Positions 35,394-43,796 of a stretch of DNA of 64,000 bases are shown one piece after another; position 1 is the stretch's first letter, and every line of letters begins with the position of its first letter. Source of the DNA: Haloterrigena turkmenica DSM 5511 (GTDB lineage Archaea > Halobacteriota > Halobacteria > Halobacteriales > Natrialbaceae). The DNA lies in NCBI RefSeq assembly GCF_000025325.1, contig NC_013743.1, forward strand, positions 2,294,001-2,358,000, given 5' to 3'. Under the pieces are notes generated by a model. It did no database searches. It was given only the letters and a program-made list of their open reading frames with translations, and was not told where the DNA came from. The position numbers and the translations under genes are program-made.

Positions 35394-36026
35394 GTGACTG
35401 ACGAGACGGACTCGCGCCACGACCGCATCCGGCACCATCCGACCGCGGGGCCGGGCAACTCGCTCGCCGACTGGACTCGGGCGCGCCATCCGCTCCGGGT
35501 CGCCGTTTCCTACGTCGCCGTCTGGCTGATCCGAATCTCGCCGAGCCTCCGCCTCAAGCGGTGGCTGTTGCGCCGACTCGGCGCCACCGTAGGTCCCGGC
35601 GTCTCCTGGGGGCTCGAGGCCACGCCGGACGTCTTCTGGCCCGAGTTGATCACCGTCGAACGCGAGGCGATCGTCGGCTACGACGCGACGATCCTCTGTC
35701 ACGAATTCCTTCAGGACGAGTACCGCACGGGCGAGGTCGTGATCGGCGAACGCGCGATGATCGGCGCCGGCGCGATCGTCCTCCCGGGCGTCGAGATCGG
35801 CGCGAACGCGCGGGTCGCCGCCAACTCGCTTGTCACCCGAGACGTGCCGCCGGGAACGACCGTGGCCGGCGTCCCGGCCGAACCGGTCGGCTCGAGCGCC
35901 GCGAGCGACGCGAGCGCCGAAGCGGCTGCCGATTCCGATCCCGGAGCCGACGATAGCGAACCGGGAGACGACGCGACCGGTTCCGGAAACGTCGATGCCG
36001 GATCCGCCGACGGGACCGACGCCTGA
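35394..36026 (+). CDS. Hexapeptide-repeat acyltransferase
   Basis: From the GTG at 35394 the protein has 210 residues. A basic amphipathic region (RVAVSYVAVWLIRISPSLRL, KRWLLRRLGA) precedes a left-handed beta-helix with hexapeptide repeats (VGPGVSWG, IVGYDATILCHEF, VVIGERAMIGAGAIVLPGVE, IGANARVAANSLVTRDVPPG), typical of maltose/galactoside O-acetyltransferase-like enzymes that acetylate sugars or lipids. A disordered Ala/Asp/Ser-rich tail of about 50 residues ends the protein. An upstream in-frame extension is Arg-rich and judged non-coding. Confidence 0.8.
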   Translation: MTDETDSRHDRIRHHPTAGPGNSLADWTRARHPLRVAVSYVAVWLIRISPSLRLKRWLLRRLGATVGPGVSWGLEATPDVFWPELITVEREAIVGYDATILCHEFLQDEYRTGEVVIGERAMIGAGAIVLPGVEIGANARVAANSLVTRDVPPGTTVAGVPAEPVGSSAASDASAEAAADSDPGADDSEPGDDATGSGNVDAGSADGTDA

Positions 36027-36161
36027 CCGACGACGGAGACCGACCGCGAGTCGGAGCAGAAGACGTACGCTGGTCGCTCGCAGCCACGCAACGATGGCGA
36101 CGGTGACGACCGGTGGAAAAAGCAGGGGTCGAGATCTGAGTCGAGACGTCGATCGAGTCGC

Positions 36162-37331
36162 CTACAGCGACGACCAGGACTTGCGGGCCTCGTTCCAGGA
36201 GGTGATGTCCGCGATCCAGCGGGCCGCGATCATCTTTTTGAGGTTCTTCGCGGGGGCGCCGCCGAACGTGTCGACGGGCAGGGAGATGCCGAAGGCCGGC
36301 TTGACCTCGTGGGCGACGGCCTCGTCGCCGACGGAGATGACGGTCCCCTTGTCCTCGTGTTCCCAGGTCCGCAGCGGGCGGTTCTCGATGGCACGGGAGA
36401 TGTTCTCGCCGGCGACCTCGGCGGCCTGCCAGGCGGCCTGGGCGGTCGGCGGCGCGGGCTGGTCGCCCTGGTTGATGATCGCCGAGTCGCCGATGGCGAA
36501 GACGCGCTCGTCGGAGGTCTGGAAGTTGGCCTCGGTGTTGACGCGGTTGTGTTCCTTCTCGAGGTCGGCGTTTTCCATCGCGTCGCGGCCGGTGATGCCG
36601 CCGGTCCAGACGAGGACGTCGTGATCGAGGGGTTCGCCCTCGTCGAACTCGATGTGGTCCTCGGTGGCCTCGGTGATCGGGTCGTCCGTGTGGATCTGGA
36701 CGCCGGCGTCCTCGAGTAAGTCGCGCAGCGCCTGCTGGATCTCGGGGTCGTTACCGGGGAAGATCTCCTCTAAGGCCTCGACGAGGTGGATCTCGATGGG
36801 GGCGCGGTGGTTGTCGCGGAACTCCGCGATCTCGCCGGCGGTCTGGATGCCCGAGAGTCCGGCGCCGCCGATGACGACCTGTGCGGGTTCGCCGCGGGTC
36901 GCTTCCTGGCTGGCTTCCTTGACGGCGTCGTGGATCTCGAGGGCGTCGTCGAGACTCTTCAGCGTCAGCGAGTGTTCCTCGAGGCCGGGAATGCCGTAGT
37001 AGGCGGTCTGGCTGCCCAGGCCGACGAGAACGTAGTCGTAGTCGACGTCCTCACTGTCGGCGAGTTCGACGACCCGTTCGTCGACGTCGAGGCCGACGAC
37101 CTCGTCCTGGATGAACCGGGTCGACGGGTCGGCGATCTGGGTGACCGGGAACGTGATGTCCGAGCGGACGTCCGGGTCTCGAATGACGCGGTGGGACTCG
37201 TGAAGAACCAGATGATAGTCGACGTCAGCGATCCAGGTCAGCCGTGCATTACCCCCGAGCTCCGACTGGAGTTTGTTGATCGCACCGGCACCGGCGTAGC
37301 CGGCTCCGAGTACGACGACGTTCTCAGTCAT
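36162..37331 (-). CDS. NAD(P)H dehydrogenase-like FAD protein (type II NDH)
   Basis: The 389-residue flavoprotein starts MTENVVVLGAGYAGAGAINK, an FAD-binding Rossmann motif. A second dinucleotide motif is VVIGGAGLSGIQTAGEIAEF near residue 150, and the FAD-closing motif is ERVFAIGDSAIIN near residue 290. This is the pattern of single-subunit type II NADH:quinone oxidoreductases, peripheral membrane enzymes that feed electrons to menaquinone without pumping protons. The frame is open far upstream, but only the start at 37331 yields the proper N-terminal Rossmann fold. Confidence 0.88.
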   Translation of the reverse strand: MTENVVVLGAGYAGAGAINKLQSELGGNARLTWIADVDYHLVLHESHRVIRDPDVRSDITFPVTQIADPSTRFIQDEVVGLDVDERVVELADSEDVDYDYVLVGLGSQTAYYGIPGLEEHSLTLKSLDDALEIHDAVKEASQEATRGEPAQVVIGGAGLSGIQTAGEIAEFRDNHRAPIEIHLVEALEEIFPGNDPEIQQALRDLLEDAGVQIHTDDPITEATEDHIEFDEGEPLDHDVLVWTGGITGRDAMENADLEKEHNRVNTEANFQTSDERVFAIGDSAIINQGDQPAPPTAQAAWQAAEVAGENISRAIENRPLRTWEHEDKGTVISVGDEAVAHEVKPAFGISLPVDTFGGAPAKNLKKMIAARWIADITSWNEARKSWSSL

Positions 37332-37444
37332 ATCTCCTACTGCGAAACCCTCCGATACAAAGGTGTTGGAACGTTCACGCACGTGGTAGGTATTCTCACG
37401 CAACGTATAGTTGCCGGACACTGTCTCCGGGACGATAATTGATC

Positions 37445-38365
37445 TCAGAGGATCCGGTTCCCGAACGCGCTCGCGGTGAGTTCGGCCGCGATGGTCGCCG
37501 TCTCGTTGCCCTCGTCCAGGATCGGGTTGACCTCGACGACGTCCATCGATCGGAGGATCCCCTCGGCCGCGTGACGTTCGGAAACCGTCTCGAGTGCGGC
37601 GTGGGCCTCCCGGTAGGTGACGCCCCCCCGGACGGGCGTGCCGACCCCCGGCGCGGTCTTGGGATCGACCCAGTCTAGGTCGAGACTGACGTGGACGCCG
37701 TCGGTGCCGTCGGTCGCGACATCGAGGGCGTCCTCGACGACGGCGGTCATCCCGCGCTCGTCGATGTCGGCCATCGTGTACGCCGTCATCTCGCTGTCGC
37801 GGACCAGTTCGCGCTCGTGCTCGTCGATGCTCCGGAGTCCGACGTAGGCGATCGACCCCTCGCGGACGCGCGGCGCGCGGGCCCACGACAGGTCGCCGAA
37901 GGCGCCCCGCCCCAGCGTCGCGGCCAGCGGCATCCCGTGGACGTTGCCGCTGGGCGAGGTCTCGGGCGTGTTGAGGTCCGCGTGGGCGTCGAACCAAATC
38001 GCGCCGAGGTCCGCTTCGCGGGCCGAACCGCGCATCGAGCCGATCGCGACCGAGTGGTCCCCGCCTAGGACGAGCGGAAACTCGCCGTCTGCCAGGGCGT
38101 TCGCGACGCGCTCTTCGAGTCGCGTACTGACGTCCTCGACCTCGCGGAGGAACTTCGCCGTCCCCTCGATCGGCCCGTCGGTGTTCGGATCGCGCTCTTC
38201 GGCCCGCGGAATCAGGAGGTCGCCGTCGTCGACGGCGGTGACGCCGGCGTCCGAGAGCCGATCGGCCACCTCGGCGTATCTGATCGCCGACGGTCCCATG
38301 TCCACGCCGCGACGATCCGCCCCGTAGTCCATCGGCGCGCCGATGATTCTGACGGTCGTAGTCAT
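37445..38365 (-). CDS. rocF: Arginase
   Basis: The 306-residue ureohydrolase hydrolyses arginine to ornithine and urea. The manganese-binding motifs are complete: GGDHS near residue 99, DAHADLNTP near 125, and the late Asp pair in SLDLDWVDP near 225. The overall pattern (PMDYGADRRGVDMGPSAIRY at the start) is closer to arginase than to agmatinase. It is encoded after the NDH-2-like gene on the same strand but with its own 5' region. Confidence 0.9.
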   Translation of the reverse strand: MTTTVRIIGAPMDYGADRRGVDMGPSAIRYAEVADRLSDAGVTAVDDGDLLIPRAEERDPNTDGPIEGTAKFLREVEDVSTRLEERVANALADGEFPLVLGGDHSVAIGSMRGSAREADLGAIWFDAHADLNTPETSPSGNVHGMPLAATLGRGAFGDLSWARAPRVREGSIAYVGLRSIDEHERELVRDSEMTAYTMADIDERGMTAVVEDALDVATDGTDGVHVSLDLDWVDPKTAPGVGTPVRGGVTYREAHAALETVSERHAAEGILRSMDVVEVNPILDEGNETATIAAELTASAFGNRIL

Positions 38366-38425
38366 ACGTCGCCTTCGTTTCCCGGCGATTTGACAGTGGC
38401 GATAGAGACGGCGACAGCTTTAGGG

Positions 38426-38439
38426 TTAGACCCGTCTAA
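38426..38439. promoter_or_regulatory. Inverted repeat before the metalloregulator gene, probable operator
   Basis: TTAGAC-CC-GTCTAA is a perfect six-base inverted repeat twelve bases before the ATG of the DtxR/SirR-type gene and adjacent to the TATA-like CTTTAGGG. A very similar repeat stands in front of the ZIP transporter gene. Position and symmetry fit autoregulation by this dimeric repressor. Confidence 0.55.
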
Positions 38440-38450
38440 ATCCGACCACG

Positions 38451-39131
38451 ATGATGCTGAGCGACGTGATGGAGGACTACCTCAAGACGATCTATCAGCT
38501 CCAGCGCGAGACCGACGACCGGATCAAGACGTCAGCCATCGCCGACGAGCTGGACGTCACGTCGCCGACCGTCACCAGCATGCTCGACAAACTCGAGGAG
38601 CGCGGGCTCGTCGACCGCGAAAAGTACAAGGGCGTCACCCTGACCGACGAGGGCGTGACCGTCGCGCTCGAGGTCGTCCGCCACCACCGGCTGCTCGAGG
38701 CCTATCTCACCGAACACCTCGACTACGACTGGGCAGAGGTCCACGAGGAGGCCGATCGACTCGAGCACCACATCAGCGAGGACTTCGAGGCCCGCGTCGC
38801 GGACGTCCTCGGCGAGCCGTCGGTCGACCCCCACGGAGCGCCGATCCCCGGCGCCGACCTCGAGCCGCCCGAACGTCCCGAGGGCGAATCCGTCACCTCG
38901 TTCTCGGCGGGCGACACCGTGATCGTCGAGGAGGTCGCCGACCGCGACGCCGACGTCCTCTCTTATCTCGCCGAGCACGGGGTCAGACCCGGCGTCGAAC
39001 TCGAGATCGTCGAGGTCGCTCCCTTCGGGATGATCACCGCCCGCTCGAGCGACCACGACGCCGACGTCTCCCTCCCCGAGTCCATCGCCCACCATGTCCG
39101 CGTTACCGAGCCTCCGGAAGTCGAGCAATAG
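38451..39131 (+). CDS. sirR: DtxR/SirR-family metal-dependent transcriptional regulator
   Basis: The 226-residue regulator has an N-terminal winged helix (MEDYLKTIYQLQRETDDRIK, recognition helix DVTSPTVTSMLDKLEERGLV), a dimerisation/metal domain (VVRHHRLLEAYLTEHLDYDW, then EEADRLEHHISEDFEARV) that includes His and Glu ligands seen in MntR/DtxR proteins, and a C-terminal FeoA/SH3-like domain (DTVIVEEVADRDADVLSYLA). At the second N-terminal metal position Lys replaces the Glu of MntR, closer to SirR/IdeR. It probably senses Mn or Fe. Neighbouring ZIP transporter and matching operators suggest a regulon. Confidence 0.9.
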   Translation: MMLSDVMEDYLKTIYQLQRETDDRIKTSAIADELDVTSPTVTSMLDKLEERGLVDREKYKGVTLTDEGVTVALEVVRHHRLLEAYLTEHLDYDWAEVHEEADRLEHHISEDFEARVADVLGEPSVDPHGAPIPGADLEPPERPEGESVTSFSAGDTVIVEEVADRDADVLSYLAEHGVRPGVELEIVEVAPFGMITARSSDHDADVSLPESIAHHVRVTEPPEVEQ

Positions 39132-39180
39132 TCTACTGTTGTGGATGCACGTACACTAGAACCACCGTTCTCTCCCTCGA

Positions 39181-39195
39181 TTAGATTGGATCTAA
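39181..39195. promoter_or_regulatory. Inverted repeat before the ZIP gene, probable metalloregulator operator
   Basis: TTAGAT-TGG-ATCTAA is a perfect six-base inverted repeat with three-base spacer located about 20 bases before the TATA-like CTATAATC at 39215-39222. It closely matches the repeat in front of the sirR-like gene and probably binds the same regulator. Confidence 0.55.
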
Positions 39196-39296
39196 CGGAT
39201 ATTTCGTGGAAAAGCTATAATCTTAGCCTTCTCTAATCGTCTTTCGATGAGGCGTCGAGTTCGCGACGACGGCGCCGGCAGAGGTGACCTCGAGTC

Positions 39297-40226
39297 GTGA
39301 CTCGGCCATCGCCATTGACGGTGCCGAAATGGCTGCAGGCGGTCGGGCCGGTGGCGGTTCTCGGCGCGATCGTCACCCTTCTCGCGACCACCTCGCCGTT
39401 CGAGATGCTCGCCGTCAGCGACGGCGCGACGACCCTCGAGATCCTCTGGACCGTCACGATCATCGGCACGATCGCGGGCATCGTTCCGGTCCTGATCGGG
39501 ATGTGCTGGTTCCCGATCATCCGGGAGCTCGACCCCCGGTATCTCCACGGCTTCATGACGCTCGCCGCCGGCGTCCTCGCGTTCATCGCCCTCGAGATGT
39601 TCGAGGGGATCGTCGGCTACGGCGCCGCCGCCGACCGGACGGCACTCGCCGCCGCGCTGGTGGTCGTCGGGCTCGGCGGAACGTTCCTCGCGATGTCCGC
39701 CGCCGGCGAGTGGCGACAGCGGGAGCTGGCCAGTCACGAGAATCGCGGCCTCCGGATCGCCTACCTCGTGGCGCTCGCGCTCGGCCTCCACAGCCTCGGG
39801 GAGGGGCTCGGAATCGGCGTCGCGTTCGTCCAGGGGAACGCGACCCGGGTCACGCTGCTCGTGCTGGCGTTCGTGATCCACAACGTGACGGAGGGACCGA
39901 CGATCGTCGGCGCGGTCGTCCGAGACCGATCGACGCCGCTGCGGCGTCACTTCGCCCTCATGGGCGTCCTCGCCGGCGGCCCGGTCGTGCTCGGCGGCTG
40001 GCTCGGGAGCTTCGTCAGCTCGCCGCTGCTGGCCGTGCTCTGCTATGCGGTCGCCGTCGGCGCCATCGCCCAGGTGCTCATCGAGGTGGCGGACCTCATC
40101 CGGTTCGACGCCGAGGCCGTCTTTACGCGAACCAACACCGCGACGTTCGCCGTCGGATTCGCCCTCATGTTCCTCCTCGAGGACGTCTTCGTCGGCCTCC
40201 TCGAGTCGTGGCTCGTCGCGGGCTGA
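39297..40226 (+). CDS. ZIP-family divalent metal transporter
   Basis: This 309-residue membrane protein has about eight TM helices. The metal-site motifs in the two central helices are HSLGEG (near residue 167) and HNVTEG (near residue 199), diagnostic for ZIP permeases that import Zn, Fe or Mn. The GTG start at 39297 is supported by GAGGTGA nine bases upstream. A 17-codon reading frame (39247-39300) ends exactly over this start codon (GTGA), suggesting possible translational coupling. It is located next to a DtxR-type regulator with matching operator repeats. Confidence 0.88.
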   Translation: MTRPSPLTVPKWLQAVGPVAVLGAIVTLLATTSPFEMLAVSDGATTLEILWTVTIIGTIAGIVPVLIGMCWFPIIRELDPRYLHGFMTLAAGVLAFIALEMFEGIVGYGAAADRTALAAALVVVGLGGTFLAMSAAGEWRQRELASHENRGLRIAYLVALALGLHSLGEGLGIGVAFVQGNATRVTLLVLAFVIHNVTEGPTIVGAVVRDRSTPLRRHFALMGVLAGGPVVLGGWLGSFVSSPLLAVLCYAVAVGAIAQVLIEVADLIRFDAEAVFTRTNTATFAVGFALMFLLEDVFVGLLESWLVAG

Positions 40227-40369
40227 ACGGCCGGACGGACCGGCGAACGCGTCCGGCCGTCGATCGGCGAAACAAAACACCTTACTAGGGCGCGTTCGAA
40301 CGACGGAATCACCGCGTTACTCCCGGCTCACCCGTCGGGTTTAAGGAAATCAATTACGAACAACTCAGT

Positions 40370-40903
40370 ATGTCATCCATCGAACTCACCCCCAGCCAGA
40401 AGAAAATCCTCCGTGCACTGACGAATCTGCACAAGGAGTCCGAAGCCGCGATTAAAGGCGAGGATATCGCCGAACAGGTCGACCGCAACCCCGGGACGAT
40501 CCGTAACCAGATGCAGAGTCTCAAAGCCCTCCAACTCGTAGAGGGCGTCCCCGGCCCCAAAGGAGGGTACAAACCCACCGCTTCCGCCTACGAGGCTCTC
40601 GAGATCCAGCAGATGGACGACCCGGCCTCGGTCCCGATCGAACACGAGGGCGAACCCATCGACGACGTCATCGTCGAGGAGATCGACCTCTCGAGCGTCC
40701 ACCACCCCGAACTCTGCCGCGCCGAGATCCACATGCAGGGTTCGATGGGCGAGATCCACGAGGACGACGCCGTCACCGTCGGCCCGACCCCGCTGTCGAA
40801 ACTCCTCATCGAGGGCCGCGTCGACGGCAAGGACGACACGAACAACATCCTCATCCTGCGGATCGAAGACATGGTCGCCCCGGCCGAAGAGCCGTCCCAC
40901 TAA
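40370..40903 (+). CDS. Winged-helix transcriptional regulator, haloarchaeal family
   Basis: The 177-residue protein has an N-terminal winged helix (LTPSQKKILRALTNLHKESE, then QVDRNPGTIRNQMQSLKALQ, LVEGVPGPKGGYKPT) in the Rrf2/MarR style and a C-terminal domain (VHHPELCRAEIHMQGSMGEI, VTVGPTPLSKLLIEGRVDG) not assigned to a known ligand. The family is widespread in haloarchaea as far as I recall. A TATA-like TTTAAGG lies about 30 bases upstream, so the transcript is nearly leaderless. Confidence 0.8.
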   Translation: MSSIELTPSQKKILRALTNLHKESEAAIKGEDIAEQVDRNPGTIRNQMQSLKALQLVEGVPGPKGGYKPTASAYEALEIQQMDDPASVPIEHEGEPIDDVIVEEIDLSSVHHPELCRAEIHMQGSMGEIHEDDAVTVGPTPLSKLLIEGRVDGKDDTNNILILRIEDMVAPAEEPSH

Positions 40904-40925
40904 CGGCGACCGACGATCGCTCTCG

Positions 40926-40935
40926 ATATTTTTCG
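40926..40935 (+). terminator. T-run after the winged-helix regulator gene
   Basis: Five consecutive T residues (40929-40933) occur 26 bases after the stop codon, in an otherwise GC-rich spacer between convergent genes. A matching run on the other strand at 41030-41034 would serve gyrA. Confidence 0.35.
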
Positions 40936-41027
40936 CTCTCTTCGCGTTCCAGCGACCCGCCCGCTCGCGTGATGTTCTGTCGCACGACGGCGCATCGAGT
41001 CGCGACTCGCGACGGTCGCTCGAGCGA

Positions 41028-41036
41028 CGAAAAATA
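41028..41036 (-). terminator. T-run after gyrA
   Basis: On the minus strand TTTTT (the A-run at 41030-41034) lies about 60 bases past the gyrA stop codon. Confidence 0.35.
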
Positions 41037-41095
41037 GCGACGGTCCTATCGCGTTCGACGGGGTCGATACCCGGCCGGGCTACCGGCTGCGGCTG

Positions 41096-43612
41096 TCAGT
41101 TCTCTTCGGCGTCAGTGGGAACGTCAGCGTCGGCATCGGCGTCCGCATCGACGTCGCCCGTCGCGGCCGCCGGGATGTCGTCGACGCTGGCGACCGCGTC
41201 GCCGTCCTCGACGTCCATGACGATCACGCCCATCGTGTTGCGCCCGACCGTCGAAATTTCGTCGACGCGCGTCCGGACGATCTGCCCGTCCTCGCTCATC
41301 ATCACCAGCTGATCGTCGTCGTCGACCGCCTTGACGGCCGTCACGGGCCCGTTTCGGTCGCCCGTCTTGATGTCGATCAGTCCCTTGCCGTACCGCGACT
41401 GGGTGCGATACTCCGAGAGTCGGGTCCGCTTGCCGTACCCGTTCCGGGTGACGGTCAACAGGGCCTGGCCGTCCGCTTCGTCGGTCGCGACCAGTCCGGC
41501 GACCGCGTCGTCGTCCTGGAGCTTGATCCCGTTGACTCCGCGGGCGTTGCGGCCCATCGCGCGGACCTCGTCCTCGTCAAAGCGGATCGTCATGCCGCCC
41601 TCGGTGGCGATGACCAGATCCTGCGAGCCGTCGGTGACCTCGACGTCGACGAGTTCGTCGCCCTCCTCGAGATCGGCCGCGATAATCCCCGTCGAGCGAA
41701 TGTTGTCGAACTCCTCGCCGCCGGTTCGTTTGACGTAGCCGTGGTGAGTGGCCATCGTCACGAACTCGCCGTCGCCGAAGGCGTCGGTGTCGACGATGGC
41801 CGTGATGTCCTCGCCGGGGTCGAGATCGAGGATGTTGACCGCCGACTTACCGCGGGCGGTCCGGCCCATCTCAGGGATCTCGTAGGTCTTGAGCTGGTAG
41901 ACCTTCCCCTGGTTGGTAAAGCACAGGAGATAGTCGTGGGTGTTCGCGCGGAACACCGTCGAGACGCGGTCGCCCTCCTTGACGTCCGCGCCGATGATGC
42001 CCTTGCCGCCTCGACCCTGGGGGTCGAACTGGTCGATGGGCATCCGCTTGACGTAGTCGTCCTCGGTCATGACGACGAAGACCTCCTCTTCGGGGATGAG
42101 GTCCTCGTGGGTAACCGTCCCCTGGTCCTCGATGATCGAGGTACGCCGCTCGTCGCCGTACTCCTCCTTGATCCCGCGGAGTTCGTCCTTGATGACCGAG
42201 AGCAACTCTTCCTCGCTCTCGAGGATGGCGTTCAGGCGTTCGATCTCGGCCTGGACCTCCTCGTACTCCTCTTCGATCTCGGTGGTCTCCATCGAGGTGA
42301 GGCTCCCGAGTTGCATCCGGACGATGTGATCGGCCTGATCCTGCGAGAAGTCGTAAGCGTCCTGCAGGTTCTCCTTCGCGTCCGATCGAGTCTCGCTGTT
42401 GCGGATCAGTTCGACGACGTCGTCGGCGTTCTCGACGGCGGTCAGCCGTCCCTCGAGGATGTGGGCTCGATCCTCGGCCTCCTCGAGGTCGTACTCGCTG
42501 CGCCGGCGAACGACCTCGCGGCGGTGGGCGACGTACTCCTCTAGGGTCTCCTTCAGGGAGAGCACCCGCGGCTGGCCGTCGACCAGCGCGAGATTGATGA
42601 CGCCGAAGGTTCGCTCTAAGTGATTCTCGAGCAGGCGGTTCTTGACGACCTCGGTGTTCGCGCCGCGTTTGAGTTCGATAACGATGCGGACGCCGTCGCG
42701 ATCGGACTCGTCGCGCAGGTCCGAGATGCCCTCGATCTCGCCCTCGTTTACGTCCTCAGCGATGCGCTCGACGAGGCGAGCCTTGTTGGCCTGGAAGGGC
42801 AGTTCGGTGACGACGATCCGTTCGCGACCCGACTTCCACTCCTCGACCTCGAACTCGGCGCGGACGCGGATGCGACCGCGGCCGGTCTTGTAGGCGGAGT
42901 ATATGGCGTCACGGCCGACGATGTTCGCGCCGGTCGGGAAGTCGGGGCCCTTGACGTGGTCCATCAGGTCCTCGACCGTCGCGTCGGGATCGTCGATCAG
43001 TTCGATCGTCGCGTCGATCACCTCGCCCAAGTTGTGTGGCGGGATGTTCGTCGACATCCCGACCGCGATCCCCGAGGAGCCGTTCACGAGGAGGTTCGGA
43101 AACGCCGCGGGGAGCACGTCGGGCTCCTGCAGGCGGTCGTCGTAGTTCGCCGAGAAGTCGACGGTGTCCTTGTCGATGTCGGAGAGCAGTTCTTCCGAGA
43201 TCGAGGACATCCGGGCCTCGGTGTACCGTTGGGCGGCGGCCGGGTCGCCGTCCATCGAGCCGAAGTTCCCCTGGCCGTCGACCAGCGGATAGCGCATCGA
43301 GAAGTCCTGGGCCATGCGGACCAAGGTGTCATAGATCGCGCTGTCGCCGTGAGGGTGGTAGTCACCCATCGTCTCCCCGACAATCGAGGAGGACTTGCGG
43401 TGGGAGGAGCCGCTCGAGACGCCCATTTCGTGCATCGCGTAGAGGATGCGCCGGTGGACGGGTTTCAGGCCGTCCTCGACGCGCGGGAGCGCGCGACCCG
43501 CGATGACGGACATCGCGTAGTCGATATACGACTGCTCCATCTCGTCCTCGATGCGGACGTTCTCTACCGCTCGTGCCTGTACGTCAGTCGGATCGGGTAC
43601 GTCTGAGCTCAT
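41096..43612 (-). CDS. gyrA: DNA gyrase subunit A
   Basis: The 838-residue protein cleaves and rejoins DNA for negative supercoiling. The active-site Tyr is Tyr130 in [10 protein letters not shown]. The quinolone-resistance region reads [20 protein letters not shown] with the wild-type Ser91 and Asp95. The C-terminal beta-pinwheel contains a GyrA-box-like QGRGGKG near residue 531. The C-terminus ends in an acidic Asp/Ala tail. It is encoded downstream of gyrB on the same strand with a 184-base spacer. Haloarchaea acquired gyrase from bacteria (established knowledge). Confidence 0.97.
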   Translation of the reverse strand: MSSDVPDPTDVQARAVENVRIEDEMEQSYIDYAMSVIAGRALPRVEDGLKPVHRRILYAMHEMGVSSGSSHRKSSSIVGETMGDYHPHGDSAIYDTLVRMAQDFSMRYPLVDGQGNFGSMDGDPAAAQRYTEARMSSISEELLSDIDKDTVDFSANYDDRLQEPDVLPAAFPNLLVNGSSGIAVGMSTNIPPHNLGEVIDATIELIDDPDATVEDLMDHVKGPDFPTGANIVGRDAIYSAYKTGRGRIRVRAEFEVEEWKSGRERIVVTELPFQANKARLVERIAEDVNEGEIEGISDLRDESDRDGVRIVIELKRGANTEVVKNRLLENHLERTFGVINLALVDGQPRVLSLKETLEEYVAHRREVVRRRSEYDLEEAEDRAHILEGRLTAVENADDVVELIRNSETRSDAKENLQDAYDFSQDQADHIVRMQLGSLTSMETTEIEEEYEEVQAEIERLNAILESEEELLSVIKDELRGIKEEYGDERRTSIIEDQGTVTHEDLIPEEEVFVVMTEDDYVKRMPIDQFDPQGRGGKGIIGADVKEGDRVSTVFRANTHDYLLCFTNQGKVYQLKTYEIPEMGRTARGKSAVNILDLDPGEDITAIVDTDAFGDGEFVTMATHHGYVKRTGGEEFDNIRSTGIIAADLEEGDELVDVEVTDGSQDLVIATEGGMTIRFDEDEVRAMGRNARGVNGIKLQDDDAVAGLVATDEADGQALLTVTRNGYGKRTRLSEYRTQSRYGKGLIDIKTGDRNGPVTAVKAVDDDDQLVMMSEDGQIVRTRVDEISTVGRNTMGVIVMDVEDGDAVASVDDIPAAATGDVDADADADADVPTDAEEN

Positions 43613-43673
43613 GTGTCATTGGATTCCGTGTGTTCCTTGGTTGTGGGTTGGTTGTCAAGCACTGCATCCGTGA

Positions 43674-43776
43674 GCGAGTTCGCTGCGCGAACTCGCGAGC
43701 GGGCCGACGAGCGACCATCGGGAGCGAGGAGTGCTTTTCATCGACGTTTTGCCGAGGGCGCGCCTCCGGCGCGCCC
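43674..43776. repeat. Two strong hairpins in the gyrB-gyrA spacer
   Basis: GCGAGTTCGC-TGC-GCGAACTCGC (43674-43696) is a perfect ten-base-pair hairpin. GGGCGCGCC-TCC-GGCGCGCCC (43756-43776) is a perfect nine-base-pair hairpin, itself flanked by TTTTGC and GCAAAA that can pair at the base. Both would form in RNA running from gyrB into gyrA. Confidence 0.7.
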
Positions 43777-43796
43777 GCAGAGCAAAAGGTCGGTCG

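Noticed and set aside
36162-37997. N-terminally extended NDH-2-like protein of 611 residues
   Set aside because: The extra 220 residues are Arg-rich, overlap the arginase gene on the same strand in another frame, and lie before the Rossmann start at 37331.
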